From: Lysobacterales bacterium
GTDB lineage: Bacteria > Pseudomonadota > Gammaproteobacteria > Steroidobacterales > Steroidobacteraceae
Direction of reading: 5' to 3'
DNA: 39,784 bases
Assembly: GCA_003819815.1 (NCBI GenBank)
Contig: RPQJ01000021.1
Span: forward strand, 1-39,784
Positions within the stretch are counted from its first letter, which is position 1; the number at the start of each line of letters is the position of its first letter. Positions 28,052 through 35,756 of this stretch are shown here, one piece after another. The notes beneath the pieces were generated by a model that was given only the letters and a program-made list of their open reading frames with translations, did no database searches and was not told the DNA's origin. The translations under genes and the position numbers were made by a program.

Positions 28052-28643
28052 CGCGCAGGTACCCGGCGTAGACGCGGGGATCGGTCTCGTAATAGCGGCC
28101 CCATTCGTCGCTCGCGGCGGCCACGCTCGCGCCATCGGCGCGGGCGAGTTCGACGAGTGGAGCCCCGAAGCCGGCGAGGATCTGCTGCAACGTACCGGTC
28201 GCCGTGAACACGATCCACTCGTAGCCCTGCGACATCAGGTAGGCCGGGACGTGCGCCACCATGCGCACCGCAGCCCGGCAGCTCGCGCCGGCGAGGTTCC
28301 CTACCTCGGCAATCTCGCGGCGCAATACGAACTCCCTGCCCCGCGACCGCAGCGCTTCGGCCAGCGCCTGTTCAATCGGACGGGCCAGATACTGCTCCAG
28401 ATAGAGCCGCTCCTCGTGCGCGCCGCGGACGCCGGTCACGCCCCGCAGTGCGCCGCCCCGATCGCGGAACGCGAGCAGCGTCGGCATGAAGCTCCGCACT
28501 ACGGCGCCGTGCTTGCGTGCGAATGCATCCCGCACGTAGTGCTCGAGTTCCACACGGCCGCGACCGCCCGCCCTCACGGGCTCGAGCCTCAGCCCGTGGC
28601 CGAGCGCTGGCAGGCCGGTGCCTGCCCGTTCGTGGCGCGGCAC
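28005..28643 (-). CDS. Thermostable hemolysin (T_hemolysin) family protein; start uncertain
   Basis: VELEHYVRDAFARKHGAVVRSFMPTLLAFRDRGGALRGVTGVRGAHEERLYLEQYLARPIEQAL; REIAEVGNLA. The ORF-track start at 28820 reads through a repeat, so a downstream GTG (28643) is preferred. Confidence 0.72.
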   Translation of the reverse strand: MPRHERAGTGLPALGHGLRLEPVRAGGRGRVELEHYVRDAFARKHGAVVRSFMPTLLAFRDRGGALRGVTGVRGAHEERLYLEQYLARPIEQALAEALRSRGREFVLRREIAEVGNLAGASCRAAVRMVAHVPAYLMSQGYEWIVFTATGTLQQILAGFGAPLVELARADGASVAAASDEWGRYYETDPRVYAGYLRDADRLSGFIHRGDGH

Positions 28644-28768
28644 GGTTGCAGTGCCGATCGTCGTGGTGGATTCGTTCAAAGCGGGTCCTCGCCTGGCGCC
28701 CGCCGGTTCGATGCGGACCGCGGTAAGACGCCGGCCGGACCCGAAATCAATCGCACAAAAGGTGTCCA

Positions 28769-28826
28769 CAAAAGGTGTCAGACATATTTTCGCCGTGATT
28801 CCGGAAAACATGTCTGACACCTTTTG
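28769..28826. repeat. Long inverted repeat (REP-like), with a third half-copy at 28757-28766
   Basis: CAAAAGGTGTCAGACAT(28769-28785) / ATGTCTGACACCTTTTG(28810-28826) perfect 17-bp arms, extended by TTTTC/GAAAA after one mismatch; AAAAGGTGTC also at 28757. Confidence 0.85.
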
Positions 28827-28942
28827 CGTCGTAACTCTCTTCTTTTCAATCTCTTACGATACTTTCCTGCATGTCTTTCCGTATCCCGCGGCCGCCTCGC
28901 GATTGATTTGACCGCCGGGCTCCGTCCTACTCGCATGACGCG

Positions 28943-29566
28943 ATGGACCGACCGATGACAGAAGACCGCGAACTCGTGGCCGCGATGCTCGCGGGCGACG
29001 AGCGTGCGTTCACGGTCTTCTTCGACACCTATTTCCCGCGCGTCTACCGCTTTGCCCTGCCCCGCCTGGGTCGCAACCCCGACATCGCCAAGGACGTCGT
29101 GCAGGCAACGCTGATCAAGGCGCTGCGCGGGCTCGGCGACTGGCGCGGCGAGGCGGCGCTGTTCACGTGGCTATGCCAGATCTGCCGCCACCAGATCGCC
29201 GACCACGTCCGCTCCGAGCGCCGGCACGCATCGAAGGTCGTGCTGATCGACGACAGCGACGAGGTCCGGGCAGCGCTCGAGTCGATCGAGGCCCCCCCGG
29301 GCGACGACCCTTTCCGGGGCGCGGACCGGGCGGAGCTGCGGCGGCTGGTGCACGCGGTGCTCGACCGCCTGCCGAACCGCTACGGCGAGGCGCTCGAGTG
29401 GAAGTACGTCGAGGGGCATTCGGTCGAGGAAATCGGCGCACGCCTCGGCATCGGACCGACGGCGGCGCAGTCGCTGCTGGCGCGGGCCCGCAGTGCGTTT
29501 CGGGAAGGGATCGAGGCCGTGTTCGGTGCGTCGGCCAGCGACGTGCTCGCGAGTCTCGGGGCGTGA
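28943..29566 (+). CDS. ECF-type RNA polymerase sigma factor
   Basis: sigma2-like DERAFTVFFDTYFPRVYRFALPRLGRNPDIAKDVVQATLIKAL...ALFTWLCQICRHQIADHVR; sigma4-like LPNRYGEALEWKYVEGHSVEEIGARLGIGPTAAQSLLARARSAFRE. Confidence 0.93.
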   Translation: MDRPMTEDRELVAAMLAGDERAFTVFFDTYFPRVYRFALPRLGRNPDIAKDVVQATLIKALRGLGDWRGEAALFTWLCQICRHQIADHVRSERRHASKVVLIDDSDEVRAALESIEAPPGDDPFRGADRAELRRLVHAVLDRLPNRYGEALEWKYVEGHSVEEIGARLGIGPTAAQSLLARARSAFREGIEAVFGASASDVLASLGA

Positions 29567-29579
29567 GGGGGGTACCACG

Positions 29580-30620
29580 ATGAGCCAGACACATTCGGGC
29601 AGGGATCCGGACGGCGCGGCGGATCGCGACCTGGAGGCCCTGTTGCGCGCCGCCGGGCCGCGACCCCAGCCGCCGGACGGATTGGCGGCGCAGGTGCGTG
29701 CGGCGGTCGAAGCCGAGTGGCGTGCGAGCGTCCCGGTCCGGAAGGCGGCGACGGCACGGCCCCGACGTGAGGCACGGCCGGCGACACCCTGGCTCATGGC
29801 CGCGTCGGTCGCTGCCGTGGCGACCGGGGTCTGGTTCTTCGCTCCACGGCTCGCGCAGGGTCCGGTGGCGGTCGCGACCGTGGCCCGCGTTGCGGGGAGC
29901 GTCGAGTATCGAAGCGGTGAACAGGGCGCCTGGGCGCCGCTGCCCGTGGCGGCGACTCTGCAGTCGGGTGACGAGATCCGCACGTCACGCGCGGGCCAGG
30001 TGGCGGTCCGCCGAGCCGACGGGCTCGAGATCCGACTCGACTCCGGCACGACGCTCGCGTTCGACGACGGCGAGACCGCGACGCTCGCGGCGGGCCGCGC
30101 ATACGTCGACAGCGGGGCGCAGCCGGCTGCGACCGACGATTTCACGCTCGCGACGCCGCTCGGCCGCGTGCGTCATCTCGGCACGCAGTACCTGGCAGCC
30201 GTTGCACCCGGAGAGCTGCAGGTCGCCGTGCGCGAGGGCAGCGTCGCGGTCGAAGGCCGCGGCGCATCGGTCGTCGCGCGCGCAGGTGAATCGCTCGTCG
30301 TCGAGCCGGACGGCAAGGTCACGCGCGGACAGGTCGCGTCCCACGGCGCAGCGTGGTCGTGGGCCCAGGCGATCGCGCCCGAGTTCGCGATCGATGGCCG
30401 GACGCTCGACGAGTTCCTGCTCTGGGCTGCGCGCGAGACGGGACGGCAGCTCGTCTACGCCTCTCCCGAAGCGGCGCGGCTGGCCGAGACGACGCAGCTC
30501 CGGGGATCGGTGAGCGGCCTGACGCCGGAAGCCGCGGTCGCGGGCGTGCTTGCGACGACACCCGCCCTGCAGCATCGCGTGGCGGGCGCACAGCTGCGCA
30601 TCGAACCGGCTGTCGACTGA
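29580..30620 (+). CDS. FecR-family anti-sigma/sigma regulator with C-terminal STN-like domain
   Basis: Single TM; FecR core LQSGDEIRTSRAGQVAVRRADGLEIRLDSGTTLAFDDGETATLAAGRAYVDSG...FTLATPLGRVRHLGTQYLA. Confidence 0.88.
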   Translation: MSQTHSGRDPDGAADRDLEALLRAAGPRPQPPDGLAAQVRAAVEAEWRASVPVRKAATARPRREARPATPWLMAASVAAVATGVWFFAPRLAQGPVAVATVARVAGSVEYRSGEQGAWAPLPVAATLQSGDEIRTSRAGQVAVRRADGLEIRLDSGTTLAFDDGETATLAAGRAYVDSGAQPAATDDFTLATPLGRVRHLGTQYLAAVAPGELQVAVREGSVAVEGRGASVVARAGESLVVEPDGKVTRGQVASHGAAWSWAQAIAPEFAIDGRTLDEFLLWAARETGRQLVYASPEAARLAETTQLRGSVSGLTPEAAVAGVLATTPALQHRVAGAQLRIEPAVD

Positions 30621-30708
30621 GTCTCGCCACTCGGGTCCGACGATAGGCGGGCCCGACCGTCTCGGCTACCATCGCGGCGATCCCGGCTCTCTCGGGTCGG
30701 GACGCCGT

Positions 30709-33000
30709 ATGCATCGTCGCTCGTATTTGGCCCTGCTGTGCGCATCGCTGCTGTACTCCGTACCGGCCGCGGCAGCACCTTACGTCGGGCAGCCACTCGA
30801 TGCCGTCCTGCGATCGCTCGCGGCCGCGGGCGGCTTCCAGCTCGTCTATACGACCGAGCAGGTTCCAGCGGGCGCGATGGTGCAGCGCGAACCCACCGCA
30901 GGTGCACCGCTCGAAGTCACCGCCGCGCTGCTCGCGACCCTCGGACTCGAGCTGCGGCCCATCGACGGCAGCACGTATGCCGTCGTGCGGCGCGGCGTGT
31001 CTCATGACTCCGTGGCGAAGGCGGATCCACCCCCGGAGGCCGCGCGGGCCGTGCCGCTCGACGAGATCGTCGTCACCGCGAGCCGCTACTCGCTTGCGAG
31101 CGACGCGCCGGAGGTCCACGTCTTCCTGACGCGCGGCGACGTCGAGGCCCTGCCGCGGCTCGCCGAGGACCCGCTCAAGGCCGTGCATCGCCTGCCCGGG
31201 GCCGCGAGCAACGGACTGCAGGGGCTCGCACAGATACGCGGCGGCGCGCCCGACGAGACGCTGATCCTGCTCGACGGCCTCCCGCTCTACCAGCCGTTCC
31301 ACCTGCGCCTGCTGCAGAGTCCGGCGAGCGTGCTCGACGAACGCATCGTCGGCAGCCTGGACGTGTACGCGGGCGGATTCACGGCGGAGTTCGGCGATCG
31401 CATGAGCGCCATCATCGACGCCCGCACGCTGCGGCCCGAACCGGACGAGTACTACGAACTCGGCGTGAGCCTGATGCACTCGAACGGCCTGGCGTCCCGG
31501 CGGTTCGCGGACGGCCGGGGCCAGTGGCTTGCGTCCTTCCGCCGCAGCAACCTCGACGAAATCGCCGACGTGCTCGAGTCGGACCTCGGCGAACCGACGT
31601 ACATCGACGGGTTCGCGCGCGTCGACTACGCGTGGTCGCCGTCGACCCGGGGCAGCCTGCACACGCTGCTCGCGAGCAGCAGCGCCGAGGTCACGAACTC
31701 CGCGGGCACCGAGGAAAGCGAGGCCAGCTACTCGAACACGTACCTCTGGGCGACGCTCGAGCACGAGTGGTCGCCGGAGTTCACGACCCGGGCCCTGCTG
31801 TCGTTCACCGACGTCGGCGCCGAGCGCGATGCGACGGTCGACGAGCCCGGGCAGCGGCTCGGACGCGCCGACGATCGTCGCGACTACGACGTGCTCGGGG
31901 TCAAGCTCGACGCGACGCACGTGGCGGGCCGCTGGATGCAGCGCGCCGGGTTCGAGGTGCGCTCGATGAACGCCGAATACGACTACTTCGGCGAGGTCGC
32001 CTTCGCGCCCGGGTATCCGTTTCCCGGCGCGGAAAGCTTCCGGCGCGAGATCTCGCTCGAGCCGTCCGGCGAGCACTACGCGCTCTACTACACGCTCCGC
32101 GCGCGCCTGGCCGACGAGCTGACGGCCGAGTTCGGCCTGCGGTGGGACGAGCAGACCTACGGTCGACGCTCGGACGACCAGTTTGCGCCCCGCTTCAACC
32201 TCGCCTGGCGCGTCGACGACCGGACGCGCCTCCGCGCGAGCTGGGGCCGCTTCCAGCAATCGCAGGGCATCGAGGAACTGCCGGTCGAGGACGGCGTCGA
32301 TTCGTTCTTCCCCGCGCAGCATGCGGACCACGCCATCCTCGGCGTCGAGCGCGACGTGTGCGGGGCGTGCGTGCTGCGGCTCGAGGCGTATCGCAAGGAC
32401 TACGGCCGCCCGAACACGCGCTACGAGAATCTCTACGACCCGCTGTCGCTCGCGCCCGAACTGCGGTGGGACCGTGTAGCGATCACGCCCTCCTCGGCCC
32501 TCGCCGAGGGCGTCGAGGCGCTCTTTTCGGTGCGCGGGGCATCGCGGTGGAACGGCTGGGTGTCCTATGCGTGGTCACGCGTGACGGACCGCGTGGCGGG
32601 CGACGACGTCCGCCGCAGCTGGGACCAGACCCACACCTGGAACGCCGGGCTCGGCTGGACCGAGGCGCCCTGGCAGGCCACGCTCGTCGCCCAGTACCAC
32701 ACCGGCTGGCCCGTGACGCCGATCGGGCTCGACGCGGCGGGCAACGTCGTCGTCGGCGAGCGCAATGCCGATCGCTACGCCGACTACGCGTCCGTCGATG
32801 CGCGAATCAGCCGCGAATGGGCGCTGCCGCGGGGCACCCTCACTGCGCACGTCGAGCTCACGAATGCGTTCGACCGCCGCAATCCGTGCTGCACGGACCT
32901 CGAATACGTGATCGACGCCGACGGGCAGGCTCGGCTCGACCAGGAACTCCGGCACTGGCTGCCGCTGGTGCCCTCGGTCGGGGTGCTCTGGAAGTTCTGA
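30709..33000 (+). CDS. TonB-dependent outer membrane receptor with N-terminal STN signalling domain
   Basis: Signal peptide; STN domain QPLDAVLRSLAAAGGFQLVYTTEQVP; DEIVVTASR; plug GGAPDETLILLDGLPLYQP; beta-barrel C-terminus ending WKF. Confidence 0.92.
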   Translation: MHRRSYLALLCASLLYSVPAAAAPYVGQPLDAVLRSLAAAGGFQLVYTTEQVPAGAMVQREPTAGAPLEVTAALLATLGLELRPIDGSTYAVVRRGVSHDSVAKADPPPEAARAVPLDEIVVTASRYSLASDAPEVHVFLTRGDVEALPRLAEDPLKAVHRLPGAASNGLQGLAQIRGGAPDETLILLDGLPLYQPFHLRLLQSPASVLDERIVGSLDVYAGGFTAEFGDRMSAIIDARTLRPEPDEYYELGVSLMHSNGLASRRFADGRGQWLASFRRSNLDEIADVLESDLGEPTYIDGFARVDYAWSPSTRGSLHTLLASSSAEVTNSAGTEESEASYSNTYLWATLEHEWSPEFTTRALLSFTDVGAERDATVDEPGQRLGRADDRRDYDVLGVKLDATHVAGRWMQRAGFEVRSMNAEYDYFGEVAFAPGYPFPGAESFRREISLEPSGEHYALYYTLRARLADELTAEFGLRWDEQTYGRRSDDQFAPRFNLAWRVDDRTRLRASWGRFQQSQGIEELPVEDGVDSFFPAQHADHAILGVERDVCGACVLRLEAYRKDYGRPNTRYENLYDPLSLAPELRWDRVAITPSSALAEGVEALFSVRGASRWNGWVSYAWSRVTDRVAGDDVRRSWDQTHTWNAGLGWTEAPWQATLVAQYHTGWPVTPIGLDAAGNVVVGERNADRYADYASVDARISREWALPRGTLTAHVELTNAFDRRNPCCTDLEYVIDADGQARLDQELRHWLPLVPSVGVLWKF

Positions 33001-33011
33001 TCAGTCCCGGG

Positions 33012-33344
33012 CTACGGCGCCTGCAGCCAGGACGCGTATTCCTCCGCATCGGCCCGCCGGGCCTGCGCCTGGTCGACCGGCGGCGCGCCCGGCCCTAGAC
33101 GCATCTGCCGCGGCGATTCGGCCCACGCCAGGACGTCACGATAGTCGGAGAGCGCGGCACGTACGCAATCCTCGAGCCTCGCGAAGTCCCCGCCCGCGAG
33201 CTTGACGCAGGCCAGCGCGATCCGGCCGCCCTCGCCAATGATCAAGACGGGCGCAAGCGCCTTCGCGGCCGCCGCACGTGCCTCGTCGGCGGGATAAAGC
33301 GTCGCGAGCTTGCGATGCAGCACGACACGATTTTCGGAAGTCAT
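33012..33344 (-). CDS. Hypothetical protein
   Basis: 110-aa ORF, ordinary composition, no recognised domain. Confidence 0.5.
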   Translation of the reverse strand: MTSENRVVLHRKLATLYPADEARAAAAKALAPVLIIGEGGRIALACVKLAGGDFARLEDCVRAALSDYRDVLAWAESPRQMRLGPGAPPVDQAQARRADAEEYASWLQAP

Positions 33345-33404
33345 CGGCGGGGTTCACGACGTCCGAAACGTCTGCCGGACTGATCGAGCATAACTTACCA
33401 ACGG

Positions 33405-33647
33405 TCATACAGGTACCGCCAGGTCGACCGCCAAGACGCCCAGCGTCGCGACCCAATCCTTCCCGATCCCATCGGTCGAAGCGTCGACGTTGACGCACGT
33501 CAGGTGCCCGCCCATGCCCATCACGACGAAGTCGTGCCCGCGGGCGCTGTCCAGCAGCTGCAAGTAGATGGTCGCGATCCACTCCTCCGCGACCCGGGGC
33601 TGCGTTGGGACGCGACCGCCCGCCCAGTGGTTATCGTCGCCCTGCAT
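33405..33647 (-). CDS. Hypothetical small protein
   Basis: MQGDDNHWAGGRVPTQPRVAEEWIATIYLQLLDSARGHDFVVMGMGG...; lower-GC patch; no recognised domain. Confidence 0.4.
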   Translation of the reverse strand: MQGDDNHWAGGRVPTQPRVAEEWIATIYLQLLDSARGHDFVVMGMGGHLTCVNVDASTDGIGKDWVATLGVLAVDLAVPV

Positions 33648-33870
33648 AGGCGGACCTCGCCCTCGGCTCATCTCCGAACATCGGACGAGGTGTCGGTGGA
33701 GCCACGCCATCCCGTTGTTGTCGTGCCGGCTCGGATAGGCTATTGATATTGAGCGCACAAGCGCCTGTCGCACGTTCGAGCACTCCAGGAACCCAGCGGT
33801 CGCTTTGGCGGGACGCTTTGGGTGGCCGGGCGGCGACGCGGGATGCTTTCGATTTTGCGGAGTGCCAAGA

Positions 33871-34392
33871 ATGGCCAGGACCGTCGAGCAGGCATGTCAG
33901 GACTTTCTCAGTCACGAGAAGTATCGTTCGGGCTGCAACCTGTTTGTCATTGCCGTCGTCCAGGAGTTCGTCTCCGGTGCGGTGCATGCTGCGGACAACG
34001 CGGACGCGATCATCAAGAAGATGCACGGGGCGCCATTCGTCTGGATCGGCACGAACCCGGACGAAGCCACGAAGCAGGCCGCCGCGGGAAACGTCGTTCT
34101 CGGCGGGCTCACGAAAGCTCAGATGACGTACACAACGAAGTCCGGCCAGCACAGGGTGGCCACGATGGGCCACGTCGTCGTCGTGGTAGAAGGTGGACCC
34201 TCGCGGGCCGGCGAGGTCACGCTTGCGAGCAAGGTGAAGCAAGCCGTGAGAGGCGGATACCCCTACTGTTACCAGGGTGCCGCGGCGTCGGCTTATCGTT
34301 TCGAGGATCGAACCCAGGTCGACGCGGTGTTTCCCGGTCCGTTGCTCGACAAAGTGATCTATGCATACCTTCCCATCGCATCGGCCAGATAG
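33871..34392 (+). CDS. Tae1/Tse1-like cysteine peptidoglycan amidase (candidate T6SS effector)
   Basis: Start MARTVEQACQDFLSHEKY with GGAG upstream. C22 (SGCNLFVIAVVQEF) and H101 (MGHVVVVVEGGP) spaced as a Cys-His amidase; ADAIIKKM...AAAGNVVLGGL and GYPYCYQGAAASAYRF resemble Tse1 blocks as I remember them. Confidence 0.72.
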   Translation: MARTVEQACQDFLSHEKYRSGCNLFVIAVVQEFVSGAVHAADNADAIIKKMHGAPFVWIGTNPDEATKQAAAGNVVLGGLTKAQMTYTTKSGQHRVATMGHVVVVVEGGPSRAGEVTLASKVKQAVRGGYPYCYQGAAASAYRFEDRTQVDAVFPGPLLDKVIYAYLPIASAR

Positions 34393-34804
34393 GCGAGTCG
34401 TCGCGGCATTGGTCGTACTGGCTTGCGGAATCACCGCCTGCGCGACCGACTGCGAATTTCGCGAACTGTCCCGGACTTCCGATGAGCACCCCTACGTGTT
34501 TGCCTCCGATCAGTCTCCATGGACCGTCACGGTTGACCAGATTGGTGGCCGGGTCGCCGTTCGAGACTCCGGCTCGACGTACGAATGCAGCCTGGAGGCT
34601 CCCTCCATCCTGCGCGTGTACGCAGGCGCAGACGAAATCGCCCTGCGTTCCATCGAGGTGGCGAGCGACGATGTCTTCTTCGTTGCTGCCCGTTCGTGCC
34701 AGGCGAGCCGCGCAGCGATACACCTTGGAGTTTCGGCAAGCCAGTCGACGCCCGACGAGCGACTGCGCGAGCTGGGCATCTGCTCTGCCCGACCGACCGA
34801 TTAG
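34361..34804 (+). CDS. Exported/lipoprotein candidate, probable immunity protein to the upstream amidase
   Basis: N-terminal RRVVAALVVLACGITACATDCEFREL (signal peptide, lipobox-like ITAC); overlaps the amidase 3' end by 32 bp. Confidence 0.62.
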   Translation: MHTFPSHRPDRRVVAALVVLACGITACATDCEFRELSRTSDEHPYVFASDQSPWTVTVDQIGGRVAVRDSGSTYECSLEAPSILRVYAGADEIALRSIEVASDDVFFVAARSCQASRAAIHLGVSASQSTPDERLRELGICSARPTD

Positions 34805-34845
34805 CGCGAAGGTTCCGCCGGGAGCACGGACCGCTGGGCGGGGTG

Positions 34846-34919
34846 TGGAGGCTAGGGTCGGAATCGAACCGGCGTACACGGCTTTGCAGGCCGCTGCATG
34901 ACCACTCTGCCACCTAGCC
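34846..34919 (-). tRNA. tRNA-Cys (anticodon GCA), CCA encoded
   Basis: GGCTAGGTGGCAGAGTGGTCATGCAGCGGCCTGCAAAGCCGTGTACGCCGGTTCGATTCCGACCCTAGCCTCCA on the minus strand. Confidence 0.96.
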
Positions 34920-34943
34920 GCGATGGCGCAATCCACCCACCAG

Positions 34944-34972
34944 AAAAACGTAACCCCGGGAGGGCCCGGGGT
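34944..34972 (-). terminator. Terminator-like hairpin between the tRNA-Gly and tRNA-Cys genes
   Basis: ACCCCGGG-CCCT-CCCGGGGT followed by TACGTTTTT on the minus strand. Confidence 0.6.
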
Positions 34973-34984
34973 CAGGTTTGAATC

Positions 34985-35060
34985 TGGAGCGGGTAACGAG
35001 GCTCGAACTCGTGACCTCGACCTTGGCAAGGTCGCGCTCTACCAACTGAGCTACACCCGC
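34985..35060 (-). tRNA. tRNA-Gly (anticodon GCC), CCA encoded
   Basis: GCGGGTGTAGCTCAGTTGGTAGAGCGCGACCTTGCCAAGGTCGAGGTCACGAGTTCGAGCCTCGTTACCCGCTCCA on the minus strand. Confidence 0.97.
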
Positions 35061-35121
35061 TCGGGCACCACGGGAGGCTCTCCCGTAGACCGCGAATTTT
35101 GGGCGAGGGCCTGGGAGTCTG

Positions 35122-35751
35122 TCAACCCCGCGGGTCCGTCGAGGCGTCCTTGCGGGCCGGCGCAGGCGGGATCGGCGCGACCGGATGCCCGTCGCCGCGC
35201 AGGTCCGGCCAGGCGGCCCGCAGGTAGGCCACCATCGACCACAGCGTGAGTACGCTCGCGATGACGAGCAGCGCCACGCCGATGTCGTAGATCGGCAGGC
35301 CCAGGAGGTCGTAGCGGTACATCATCAGGCTCAGGCCGGTGAGCTGCAGGATCGTCTTCCACTTGCCGAGCGACGACACGGCGACCTTGCCGCGCGAGCC
35401 GACGTGGGCCATCCACTCGCGCAACGCCGACACGGTGATCTCGCGTCCGATGATGATCATCCCGCAGACGACGATGAACCACCGCGTGTCGTGCGCGATC
35501 AGCAGCACCAGCGCCGTGGCGACCATGAGCTTGTCGGCGACGGGGTCCAGGAACGCACCAAGCGGCGTCGTGATGCCGTACTTGCGCGCAAGGTAGCCGT
35601 CGAGCGAGTCGGTGATGGCGGCGGCGATGAACACGAACGCCGCGAGCGGCTCGGACCACGGGTTCGACGTCCAGTAGAACAGCACGACCACGAGCGGGAC
35701 CGCGACGATGCGCGCGCCCGTGAGGAGGTTCGGCAGGCTCTGCAGGTTCAC
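35122..35751 (-). CDS. pgsA: CDP-diacylglycerol--glycerol-3-phosphate 3-phosphatidyltransferase
   Basis: GTG start 35751; CDP-alcohol phosphatidyltransferase motif DSLDGYLARKYGITTPLGAFLDPVADK; uvrC-pgsA synteny. Confidence 0.95.
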   Translation of the reverse strand: MNLQSLPNLLTGARIVAVPLVVVLFYWTSNPWSEPLAAFVFIAAAITDSLDGYLARKYGITTPLGAFLDPVADKLMVATALVLLIAHDTRWFIVVCGMIIIGREITVSALREWMAHVGSRGKVAVSSLGKWKTILQLTGLSLMMYRYDLLGLPIYDIGVALLVIASVLTLWSMVAYLRAAWPDLRGDGHPVAPIPPAPARKDASTDPRG

Positions 35752-35756
35752 GTGGG

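Noticed and set aside
28644-28820. N-terminal extension of the T_hemolysin ORF
   Set aside because: Encoded by the AAAAGGTGTC inverted repeat and non-conserved-looking sequence; likely upstream of the real start.
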